From positions 1 to 64,000 of the forward strand of contig JAEZEH010000155.1 in assembly GCA_023417785.1 (NCBI GenBank): a DNA stretch of 64,000 bases, in the 5' to 3' direction. Position 1 is the first letter of the stretch; the number at the start of each line of letters is the position of its first letter. The notes beneath the pieces are model-generated. The model saw only the letters and a list, made by a program, of their open reading frames with translations. It had not been told where the DNA came from and ran no database searches. The DNA comes from Bacteroidota bacterium. GTDB lineage: Bacteria > Bacteroidota > Bacteroidia > Cytophagales > Cyclobacteriaceae. The translations under genes and the position numbers were made by a program. Below are positions 50,059-57,190 of the stretch, piece after piece.

Positions 50059-50885
50059 AGAAGGAACAACCCGACAAATTATTTCACGAAAAACTCGCGG
50101 ACTTCGAAAAAGCTGCTCCGACAAATGCCTGGGATCGCATCGAAGCCGGCCTCGATGGTAACAAAAAGTTAGCTGTCCCCTACTGGCGGGTAGCTGCTGC
50201 CATTTTGGTGATTGGACTCGTCTCCTACCTTGTATTAAATAGAACAAACGAAGCTCCCGCCCCCATCGCTGAAGCCATCAACGAGAACCCAATTGATCAC
50301 TCGAATACTTCAAAACCGGAAGTTCCCGCCGTGACAGATAGCGGTGTAGTTACTGATCGCGTTTCCGGGATGTCAGAAACAGCGGTGTCGGAAAAAGATG
50401 GCAAAAAAGAAGACACGAAACCCGCAAGCGGAAAACCAAAATTAAACCGGACTCAACCGAGGCCCAATCCGAATACCGGCAATTCGATCGCGTCACGCGA
50501 GCCGGATGAATCGGCAGCACCTGAAACGGTCGATACACCGAAGGCTGTTGAAGAAATTGTTGCAGAAAGTACAGATAGACTTTTAACGGAGAACCATACC
50601 CAAGTCGCGTCTGCAAATCGTCCACCCGCTTCTAATGAAAGGGAAAGCATCACGCTTATAATGACCGCTGATGACACAAAAGCTTACTTGAAAAAAAATT
50701 CCGAGGATGGAGCAACCCCGGGTTCACGGAAAACATCTACGTTGAAAAGAGTGCTTCAGAAAGCCTCCGAGCTGAAGAGCAGTGATCAGGATCCGATCGG
50801 TGATCTTCGGCAAATGAAAAATGAAATTCTCGCGCTGAATTTCAAATCTGAAAAGCATCGTGAACAAAAACAAGTGAACCAATGA
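50055..50885 (+). CDS. Membrane anti-sigma-like protein
   Basis: 276 residues from ATG 50055, chosen because it overlaps the sigma stop as ATGA. The cytosolic N-terminus (DKLFHEKLADFEKAAPTNAW followed by DRIEAGL) matches the short helix-rich segment of Bacteroidota anti-sigma partners. One TM helix at residues ~45-62 (VAAAILVIGLVSYLVL) precedes a long Pro/Thr/Glu-rich, probably disordered, periplasmic region. A role as anti-sigma factor is inferred from position and topology. Confidence 0.65.
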   Translation: MKKEQPDKLFHEKLADFEKAAPTNAWDRIEAGLDGNKKLAVPYWRVAAAILVIGLVSYLVLNRTNEAPAPIAEAINENPIDHSNTSKPEVPAVTDSGVVTDRVSGMSETAVSEKDGKKEDTKPASGKPKLNRTQPRPNPNTGNSIASREPDESAAPETVDTPKAVEEIVAESTDRLLTENHTQVASANRPPASNERESITLIMTADDTKAYLKKNSEDGATPGSRKTSTLKRVLQKASELKSSDQDPIGDLRQMKNEILALNFKSEKHREQKQVNQ

Positions 50886-51928
50886 AAACCATTATAACTG
50901 TCCTGCTGGCGTTACTGACAACGGCAGGGTATACGCAAAGGGCCGACACTGTCAAGATTTCTCTGGGAAAAGCGAGTACCATTATTTTCACAATGGAAGA
51001 TGCCGAGGATCTCGACGTTCTTAAACACTACAATTTCCAGCAGTTATTCATGGACGTTTTGGATAAACTCGCGAAACAGCATCGACAGGCCGGCGACTCG
51101 ACGATAGTAGCGGAGTCAACCGAACCTGAGGATTCAAGAGATACTGAAGAGTGGAATAGCTCGGGGGATGGAGACAGTTCCCGGACAGAGGACAACTGGC
51201 ATAGCCGGAGAAGTGATGACGACGACGGTGAAGATTATGAGTGGGAGGATAACGATGACACCGATGAGTGGAATGGTGAAAAGGTCAAGTGGCATCGCAC
51301 CCGCCAGTCGTTCAACTTTGACCTTGGCCTTAATAATATTCTGGAAGATGGCAGCTTTCCCGATGAGTCGGGAGGTTACGCGGTTCGGCCCTGGGGCTCT
51401 TGGTACGCAGGTCTGGCCTCAGTACAGCGAAGCCGGGTAGCACGAAATTTCTTTATTGAATGGGGATTGGGGTTCAACTGGTATACCTTCAAGTTTGAAA
51501 ACGACAATACCCTGATTATTAAGAATGACGATGGGGTGTCGTTCATTGAAGACCCCCGGGACGTCGACTTCATCAAGAGTAAACTTTCTGTGTCGTTTGT
51601 ACAGGTTTCACTTATTCCGGTCATCGACTTTAACGACCGGTATAAAAAGCACCGTTTCTGGGATGGCCACAAAGATTCATTCCGTATTGGAATCGGGCCT
51701 TATGCGGGTTATCGAATCTCAAGCCGTTCCAAGACGGTATACCGCGATGATGGAAGGGAACGCGATAAAAACAAAGACAGTTTTCATCTTAACAACTTCC
51801 GGTATGGCGTTAGATTACAAGTCGGATACAGATCAACCGATCTTTTCTTCAACTACGATTTGAACGAACTTTTCAAGGAAGGCAAGGGTCCTTCAGTAAA
51901 TGCGATGAGTTTCGGCGTAATTTTTTGA
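50882..51928 (+). CDS. Outer membrane beta-barrel protein with acidic insert
   Basis: 348 residues. A signal peptide (MKTIITVLLALLTTAGYTQR) precedes a short domain, then a highly acidic low-complexity stretch (residues ~77-140; RRSDDDDGEDYEWEDNDDTD), then a beta-barrel-like C-terminal region (FNFDLGLNNILEDGSF, FFIEWGLGFNWYTFKFEND, YGVRLQVGYRSTDLFFNYDL) ending in Phe. It overlaps the anti-sigma gene by 4 bp, so sigma, anti-sigma and barrel form one unit; the barrel may be the sensor or target. The acidic insert could bind Ca2+, by composition only. Confidence 0.65.
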   Translation: MKTIITVLLALLTTAGYTQRADTVKISLGKASTIIFTMEDAEDLDVLKHYNFQQLFMDVLDKLAKQHRQAGDSTIVAESTEPEDSRDTEEWNSSGDGDSSRTEDNWHSRRSDDDDGEDYEWEDNDDTDEWNGEKVKWHRTRQSFNFDLGLNNILEDGSFPDESGGYAVRPWGSWYAGLASVQRSRVARNFFIEWGLGFNWYTFKFENDNTLIIKNDDGVSFIEDPRDVDFIKSKLSVSFVQVSLIPVIDFNDRYKKHRFWDGHKDSFRIGIGPYAGYRISSRSKTVYRDDGRERDKNKDSFHLNNFRYGVRLQVGYRSTDLFFNYDLNELFKEGKGPSVNAMSFGVIF

Positions 51929-52020
51929 TAAAGATCAATACAAACTAACGAATGGAAGCTCTGGCTAAAGTCAGGGCTTTTGTTTTATTGTCTCGAGAAC
52001 TCTGGATTTTTCAAAACAAA

Positions 52021-52062
52021 TTTGTCCAACACGGCTTCGAATTGTTACTTTTAAGGACAATT
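52021..52062 (+). promoter_or_regulatory. Promoter and inverted repeat of the TetR regulator
   Basis: TTTG at 52021-52024, 21 nt, TACTTTTA at 52046-52053. The -7 box lies inside the inverted repeat AATTGT (52040-52045) N11 ACAATT (52057-52062), a possible autoregulatory operator. A 12-bp palindrome TCGCTTAAGCGA follows at 52069-52080. Confidence 0.5.
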
Positions 52063-52095
52063 ACTAAATCGCTTAAGCGACATCGCACACATTTT

Positions 52096-52686
52096 ATGGG
52101 TGAAGGCATTTCGAATTTATCCCGGAAGGAACAAGTTATCAGGAAAGCAGCGGAACTTTTCAAAGAAAAGGGTTATGCTGCCGCCTCAATGCGGGACCTG
52201 GCGCAGCTTCTAGGAATTGAAGCTGCTAGTTTGTACTCACACATTAAGTCTAAAGAAGAGATACTTCGAAGCCTGTGCTTCGATATGGCGACGGAATTCC
52301 GCAAGTCCCTGGAAGAGGTTGAAAAGGAAGAGGTTTCCGCAAGTGAAAAACTAAAAAAAGGGATCATTGGTCACATTCAGGTAATGGCGAAAGATCTTAC
52401 CGCCTCGGCCGTTTTTATGAACGAACACCGGCACCTGAGCCAGCCTTACCTGCGCGACTTTTTGTTGCTCCGGATCAATTACATCAATCGTTTCAAAAGT
52501 ATAATTGAAGAAGGCGTCCGCAATGGCGAATTCAAAAATAACATCGACAAGAAACTGGCGGTAATGACCCTTTTCTCTTCACTGAACTGGATGCCGATGT
52601 GGTATGATCCCGATTCTGCAATTGATCCTCAACAACTTGGCCACCAGCTGGCTGATATGTTGGTCAACGGGCTCAAGAGGGTTTAA
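52096..52686 (+). CDS. TetR/AcrR-family regulator of the paa genes
   Basis: 196 residues from ATG 52096, the first ATG after the promoter; the longer upstream frame is not protein-like. The N-terminal HTH: IRKAAELFKEKGYAAASMRD, then LAQLLGIEAASLYSHIKSKE. The C-terminal helical ligand domain is of the TetR_C type. It is immediately upstream of paaA in the same direction. A role as repressor that releases on phenylacetyl-CoA or a similar acyl-CoA is inferred from position, as with PaaR-type TetR proteins elsewhere. Confidence 0.85.
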   Translation: MGEGISNLSRKEQVIRKAAELFKEKGYAAASMRDLAQLLGIEAASLYSHIKSKEEILRSLCFDMATEFRKSLEEVEKEEVSASEKLKKGIIGHIQVMAKDLTASAVFMNEHRHLSQPYLRDFLLLRINYINRFKSIIEEGVRNGEFKNNIDKKLAVMTLFSSLNWMPMWYDPDSAIDPQQLGHQLADMLVNGLKRV

Positions 52687-52705
52687 TATTTCAGGCTAAC
52701 AATCG

Positions 52706-52754
52706 TTTGGCGCAATCGTTTTAAAATTGTAAATAGCTATTCATTGGCTATTTA
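52706..52754 (+). promoter_or_regulatory. paaA promoter with overlapping palindromic operator
   Basis: TTTG at 52706-52709, 20 nt, TAAATAGC at 52730-52737 (a poor -7). The latter is the left arm of an 8+8 inverted repeat TAAATAGC N9 GCTATTTA (52730-52754), 12 nt before the paaA ATG. Nearby are a direct repeat CAATCGTTT with 13-bp period (52700-52721) and an inverted copy with one extra base (ACCGATTGC). Geometry fits TetR-type repression. Confidence 0.5.
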
Positions 52755-52766
52755 AAACCGATTGCT

Positions 52767-53753
52767 ATGTACGGAGGGGGAACCATTTTCGAATCCATAA
52801 AAGACGCAGGCCCGGACACAGAGGATCCGGAAAAGCTTGAAGCTTTTGAATCCCGAATCATTCGGGGCGAAAAGATTGAACCATCGGACTGGATGCCGGC
52901 GCTATATCGTCGGCAGCTGATTCGAATGATCGAGCAGCATGCCCATAGCGAAATTATCGGGGCCCTCCCTGAAGGTACCTGGATTACGCGCGCCCCTGGT
53001 TTCCGGCGCAAGCTGGCATTGATGGCCAAGGTGCAGGATGAAGTGGGGCATGCACAACTTTTGTACAGCGCTGCCGAAACCCTCGGCAAAACGCGCGAAC
53101 AAATGATCGCCGACCTGATCAACGGCAAGTCAAAGTATTCCAACATTTTTAATTATCCGGCGTTTACATGGGCTGATTCCTGCTTTATCTCGTGGCTTGT
53201 AGATGCCGGCGCAATTGTGAACCAGCTGGCCAATGCGAAGGGAAGCTACGGCCCCTATTGCCGCGCTCTGGAACGGATTTGTGCGGAAGAATCATTTCAC
53301 CTGAAATTTGGTCATCATTGCGTAATCTATCTCGCAACCGGCTCAAAAATCCAGCGAGAAATGTTTCAGGAAGCCCTAAACAGGTGGTGGCCGCCAATGA
53401 TGCATTTTTTCGGACCGTCGGATAAGATTTCTGCGCATACGCAAATACTTATGAAATGGAAAGTAAAGATGGCCACCAATGACGAAATGAGGAATCAGTT
53501 TTTGGATATGTATGTACCCAAAATTCTGGAGCTTGGTTTTACGATACCGGATCCGCTGCTCAGGAAAAACACTGAAAGCGGAAAGTGGGATTATACCGAG
53601 CCCGACTGGGAGGAATTCAAACGCGTGATCAACGGCGACGGCCCATGCAATAAAGAACGGTTGGCGGTACGCAGAACAGCGGAAGAACGCGGAAGATGGG
53701 TACGGGAAGCATTAAAAAATCCGAAAGCTTCATATGTAACGCCGCTGGCGTGA
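52767..53753 (+). CDS. paaA: Phenylacetyl-CoA epoxidase subunit PaaA
   Basis: 328 residues, the catalytic diiron subunit that forms ring-1,2-epoxyphenylacetyl-CoA. Diiron ligands are visible in AKVQDEVGHAQLLYSAAE (ExxH) and ERICAEESFHLKFGHH (ESFH). It opens MYGGGTIFESIKDAGPDTED and contains RQLIRMIEQHAHSEIIGALP, both typical of PaaA. First gene of the paa unit; its promoter carries the putative TetR operator. Confidence 0.96.
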   Translation: MYGGGTIFESIKDAGPDTEDPEKLEAFESRIIRGEKIEPSDWMPALYRRQLIRMIEQHAHSEIIGALPEGTWITRAPGFRRKLALMAKVQDEVGHAQLLYSAAETLGKTREQMIADLINGKSKYSNIFNYPAFTWADSCFISWLVDAGAIVNQLANAKGSYGPYCRALERICAEESFHLKFGHHCVIYLATGSKIQREMFQEALNRWWPPMMHFFGPSDKISAHTQILMKWKVKMATNDEMRNQFLDMYVPKILELGFTIPDPLLRKNTESGKWDYTEPDWEEFKRVINGDGPCNKERLAVRRTAEERGRWVREALKNPKASYVTPLA

Positions 53754-53755
53754 TA

Positions 53756-53998
53756 CTAATTCAGACGCATAAGCGGCCCCACAATGAGTGCTAATTCCTT
53801 CCATATTGCATTCAATGCATCATAAGGTGAATTAAAACAGCTTTTGAGATAAATCAGCGTACTGCTGTCCTCGGGCAGTTCATTGTTAAGCCACTTCAAA
53901 ACATCATCGGCCAGCAGAAACAACTCGTGCGAATGGTATCGCGGATAATACCGTGAAAGTAAGTCGAGCGCAAAAAGGAAATCGATATACTTAACCAT
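53756..53998 (-). CDS. Unknown 80-residue protein on the opposite strand between paaA and paaB
   Basis: 80 residues, start ATG 53998, stop 2 nt from the end of paaA. It reads MVKYIDFLFALDLLSRYYPR, with helical, moderately acidic content (ELFLLADDVLKWLNNELP) and no motif I recognise. It fills the 338-bp gap between paaA and paaB exactly. A Bacteroidota-like promoter is placed correctly for it (TTTC N20 TATTTTTT, 54087-54056), which supports a real gene. Confidence 0.45.
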   Translation of the reverse strand: MVKYIDFLFALDLLSRYYPRYHSHELFLLADDVLKWLNNELPEDSSTLIYLKSCFNSPYDALNAIWKELALIVGPLMRLN

Positions 53999-54055
53999 AT
54001 GAAGATTACGTGGCTGTGACTTGTTTGTTCCTGAATGATGAATCTTTATTGTACG

Positions 54056-54087
54056 AAAAAATAGTACCAGGTAAAAATAAAACGAAA
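54056..54087 (-). promoter_or_regulatory. Possible promoter for the opposite-strand gene
   Basis: On the minus strand TTTC (54087-54084), 20 nt, TATTTTTT (54063-54056); each box is one mismatch from consensus. Confidence 0.4.
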
Positions 54088-54091
54088 CACA

Positions 54092-54700
54092 TTGGAATCT
54101 CTTGACCCGCGTGTAAATCGCCTGCAGTTAATAAACGATCCGGAAAGTGTCGCTAAGACACCTTTGGATCAGTTTGCCACTTTTGAAGTTTTTGTGCAGC
54201 CCCGCGAAGGCAAACCATTCCAGCACGAGGGCGCTGTACACGCGCCGGATCTTGAACTTGCATTCGTTCTGGCAAAAGAAACGTTCACCCGAAGGTTTAC
54301 CTGCTCCAGTCTCTTCGTAGTCGACACTCGCGATGTATTTGTGTCGGTTATGACCGAAGGCGATCAATCAGTCTATGATCTGGTTTCCGGGGAGCCGCCT
54401 GATCAATCCGGCGGAGTGGTTTATGAAATATTCCATCAGACCAGACGTGGCAAGCAACATGCTCATGCCGGACAGGTACAGGCTACTGACGGGGATAACG
54501 CATTACGACAGGCGAAGCGACTGCATTCGGCGGTCGTGCTTAACGTATGGGCTATTCGCCAGGATAAAATTCGCTTCACACGAGAAGATGAAAAAGATTT
54601 CTGGAACACGCTTCCTGATAAAAAATTCCGTGACGCAGCGGCGTATAAGGCAGGTGACAAACTAAATACATTCTTACAAAGAATTGACGATGGAAAGTGA
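54092..54700 (+). CDS. paaB: Phenylacetyl-CoA epoxidase subunit PaaB, two tandem PaaB domains
   Basis: 202 residues from a TTG start, twice the ~95 residues of usual PaaB. Domain 1: FEVFVQPREGKPFQHEGAVH followed by APDLELAFVLAKETFTRRF. Domain 2: YEIFHQTRRGKQHAHAGQVQ followed by ATDGDNALRQAKRLH. Both share the F-QxRxGKxxxHxGxVxAxDxxxAL pattern of PaaB. PaaB is a small non-catalytic subunit that links PaaAC units. It overlaps paaC by 11 bp. The upstream gap carries a gene on the other strand, so it may have its own weak promoter. Confidence 0.85.
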   Translation: MESLDPRVNRLQLINDPESVAKTPLDQFATFEVFVQPREGKPFQHEGAVHAPDLELAFVLAKETFTRRFTCSSLFVVDTRDVFVSVMTEGDQSVYDLVSGEPPDQSGGVVYEIFHQTRRGKQHAHAGQVQATDGDNALRQAKRLHSAVVLNVWAIRQDKIRFTREDEKDFWNTLPDKKFRDAAAYKAGDKLNTFLQRIDDGK

Positions 54701-55451
54701 ACTGACAGCTCTGAAAGAGCTCCTCTACAAAATGGCCGATGACCAGCTGATTCTGGGTCACCGGAATTCGGAATGGACGGGTTTTGGTCCGCTTCTGGAA
54801 GAAGATATTGCTTTTTCAAGCATGGCCCAGGACAAGATTGGCCATAGTTACGCGCTTTACCAAATGCTCAATGAACTAGGCGAGAAGGAACCTGACACGA
54901 TCGCCTTCATGCGGCCCGGCGAAAAATTTCATAATTCACGATTTGTTGAACTGCCAAACGGCGAATACGATTTTAGTTTAGTGCGACATTTTCTGTACGA
55001 TACGGCAGAACAAATCCGGTTCGATCTGCTGCAAGAGTCCGCAGCTGAACCGCTGGCTGATCTTGCCGGGAAAATCCGGGGAGAATTAAGATATCACTCA
55101 CTACATGCGAATACGTGGATCAAAAAACTCGGTACCGCCACGGATGAGAGTGTTACACGGCTTCAGAAAGCGCTCGAATATGCCATGCCTTTTGCATTGG
55201 GGATGTTTGAAACGTCTCCCGTTGAAAATGACATAATCGCCAGCGGCCTTTTTAAGGGTGAGAAATACCTGCAACAATTATGGTGGGAGCGAATTAATAC
55301 GGTGCTGGCGGAAACAAGCCTGACCTTGCCAGACATCACGAATATCGCGCCGGAGTATGGTGGGCGGCAGGGAAAACACACGGAGCACCTGCAGCTGCTT
55401 CTCGACGAAATGAGTGAAGTTTTCAGAATTGATCCGCAAACTGAATGGTAA
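54690..55451 (+). CDS. paaC: Phenylacetyl-CoA epoxidase subunit PaaC
   Basis: 253 residues from ATG 54690 (an in-frame TTG at 54684 is less likely). A structural ferritin-like partner of PaaA. Family features: ELLYKMADDQLILGHRNSEW, then EEDIAFSSMAQDKIGHSYAL and RGELRYHSLHANTWIKKLG. Its start overlaps the end of paaB, so translation is probably coupled. Confidence 0.93.
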   Translation: MESELTALKELLYKMADDQLILGHRNSEWTGFGPLLEEDIAFSSMAQDKIGHSYALYQMLNELGEKEPDTIAFMRPGEKFHNSRFVELPNGEYDFSLVRHFLYDTAEQIRFDLLQESAAEPLADLAGKIRGELRYHSLHANTWIKKLGTATDESVTRLQKALEYAMPFALGMFETSPVENDIIASGLFKGEKYLQQLWWERINTVLAETSLTLPDITNIAPEYGGRQGKHTEHLQLLLDEMSEVFRIDPQTEW

Positions 55452-55454
55452 ATT

Positions 55455-55931
55455 ATGGAAGACACTATACGCGAACTTAAGATTTTGATTGAAACGTACT
55501 ACCGGCGATTCCTGGAAGTGGATGAAAGCGCTCTTTCCGCGAAACCACGACCTGACAAGTGGAGCAGGAAGGAAGTAATTGGCCACCTTGTTGATTCGGC
55601 CCACAATAATTTGCGCCGCTTTATATGCGGCCGGTATGAAGAGCCGGGAAATGCGATAGTTTATAATCCTGATTTCTGGGTAAAAGCCAACCATTACCAG
55701 AACCTCGACTCACGGAGCGTCATCGATCTTGGGAAGATGATGAATGACCAAGTTCGCATTGTGCTTGCTGCGATGCCCGAAGAAGCGCATACCAGAAAGT
55801 GTAATACAAGTTTCACCGGCGTGGATCTTCATGAACTTGGGTGGCTTGCCAAGGATTACGTCAAGCACTTGAAGCACCATCTGAACCAGGTTTTCCCGGG
55901 TGAGTTCAACGTTACCTATGAGTCGAAATGA
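55455..55931 (+). CDS. DinB-like four-helix protein in the paa operon
   Basis: 158 residues. DinB/YfiT fold signs: PDKWSRKEVIGHLVDSAHNN (first metal His) and DLHELGWLAKDYVKHLKHHL (metal His pair near the C-terminus). The metal site looks complete. DinB-like enzymes act on thiols or are uncharacterised; no role in phenylacetate degradation is established. Start 4 nt after the paaC stop and a 4-bp overlap with paaD indicate co-transcription. Confidence 0.8.
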   Translation: MEDTIRELKILIETYYRRFLEVDESALSAKPRPDKWSRKEVIGHLVDSAHNNLRRFICGRYEEPGNAIVYNPDFWVKANHYQNLDSRSVIDLGKMMNDQVRIVLAAMPEEAHTRKCNTSFTGVDLHELGWLAKDYVKHLKHHLNQVFPGEFNVTYESK

Positions 55932-56413
55932 AGGTAACACGCGCCGATATTTACCAATGGCTCGAAGAGGTGAAGGATCCGGAAATACCGGTGCTTTCCT
56001 TGCCTGATCTTGGGATCATCAGAAACATTGAAATGCACGACGACGGGAGCGTAAGCATAACAATAACGCCAACGTTCGTAGGATGTCCGGCGCTTGAAAT
56101 GATGAAATCCGAGATCATTGAAAAAGTTCGAGCCTACGGAGTCATGGAAGTAAACGTGGATGTGAGTTACAGACAGCCCTGGACCAGCGACGATATCTCG
56201 GAAAAAGGTCGACAGGCGCTAACCGGGTTCGGAATTGCCCCGCCCCCGGAAACGGCTTTATTTACAGACCTGGATATTCTCGAGCATGCGCAATGCCCGC
56301 GTTGTGAAGGGAAAAATACGGAAATGCATACCCTTTTCGGATCCACGCTTTGCCGCTCAATACATTATTGCCACGATTGCAAAGAGTCATTTGAGCAGTT
56401 TAAACCAATTTGA
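55928..56413 (+). CDS. paaD: Phenylacetate degradation protein PaaD
   Basis: 161 residues. An N-terminal DUF59/MIP18 domain (WLEEVKDPEIPVLSLPDLGI, then TPTFVGCPALEMM) and a C-terminal zinc-ribbon with CPRCEGKNTEM and HYCHDCKESF give four Cys. PaaD is needed for Fe-S or diiron maturation of the epoxidase, by family. PaaE, the reductase, is not present downstream. Confidence 0.93.
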   Translation: MKVTRADIYQWLEEVKDPEIPVLSLPDLGIIRNIEMHDDGSVSITITPTFVGCPALEMMKSEIIEKVRAYGVMEVNVDVSYRQPWTSDDISEKGRQALTGFGIAPPPETALFTDLDILEHAQCPRCEGKNTEMHTLFGSTLCRSIHYCHDCKESFEQFKPI

Positions 56414-56415
56414 GG

Positions 56416-56444
56416 TTGAAAATCTTACATCGGCGTGCTATAAT
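56416..56444 (+). promoter_or_regulatory. E. coli-like -35/-10 sequence downstream of paaD
   Basis: TTGAAA (56416-56421), exactly 17 nt, TATAAT (56439-56444). This is the housekeeping sigma-70 consensus of Proteobacteria, not the Bacteroidota form. The next ATG (56504) is 60 nt downstream. Confidence 0.35.
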
Positions 56445-56503
56445 GCGAAGAATCTCAAACTTTAGCGAATCGGGGCACGTTTATCAAAGGCAGAATACGA
56501 GAC

Positions 56504-57100
56504 ATGCGTAATTTCTACACAATAGCTTTTCTTTTCAGTGCACTATGGACCCTCAGCAGCTGCGACGGGAAACCGGAAAGCTCTCCGGGAGTTTTCACCA
56601 AAGCCGATTCGCTTGCAGATGTCTACCTCAGTTTGCATGACACTTTGCACCTGCGCTGGAATATCATGATCAATGATGACAATGAAAAGATCAAAGCGAT
56701 GAACCACCTCCTTCATGAGTTGGCGGTGACCGGTAACAATGATGGCGATTTGCATAGGTCCTACCAGGAACGCCTGCGGCAGCTTTCCCGAATCCGTTTT
56801 ACTCAAAAGTCGATGGCCAATACACACGTCGTGGAAGAATATGATATCGCATCGAATACCCTTATTATGGATCTGATCAGCACCGCAGAGGCGAAAAGAG
56901 AATATAATTACAACACCACACTGCAAAAACTGGTCGACAATATTCTGTTGGCGGATCAGCGGATGATTCGTTTCCGCGCCGAATATGATAGTCTGGTGGA
57001 GGAGTACAATGCCTTTGTCAGTCAGCACAAAGATGATCTCACTGAGGCCAGCATCTCCCTTGAACCGAAGCCGTTATTCCAAATAACCTCATCCGAATAA
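56504..57100 (+). CDS. Hypothetical helical lipoprotein
   Basis: 198 residues. Signal MRNFYTIAFLFSALWTL with a lipobox-like SSC at Cys20. The mature part is mostly helical and charged (KIKAMNHLLHELAVTG, LQKLVDNILLADQRMIRFRA, then EYDSLVEEYNAFV, a LemA-like turn). No family assigned. It follows paaD but with a separate promoter-like element, and ends before a hairpin terminator. Confidence 0.65.
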   Translation: MRNFYTIAFLFSALWTLSSCDGKPESSPGVFTKADSLADVYLSLHDTLHLRWNIMINDDNEKIKAMNHLLHELAVTGNNDGDLHRSYQERLRQLSRIRFTQKSMANTHVVEEYDIASNTLIMDLISTAEAKREYNYNTTLQKLVDNILLADQRMIRFRAEYDSLVEEYNAFVSQHKDDLTEASISLEPKPLFQITSSE

Positions 57101-57169
57101 CACCCCATACAAGGGATCGTCACCCTCCCTCGTGTTAGACCTGATGAAATACCGATTTGACGGATACCA

Positions 57170-57190
57170 CTCGGTGCTGGGCACCGGGTT
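57170..57190 (+). terminator. Hairpin after the helical lipoprotein gene
   Basis: Stem CGGTGC (57172-57177) with GCACCG (57181-57186), 3-nt loop, then GGTTTAAC. The T-run is short, so it is a weak terminator or only a hairpin. Confidence 0.4.
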
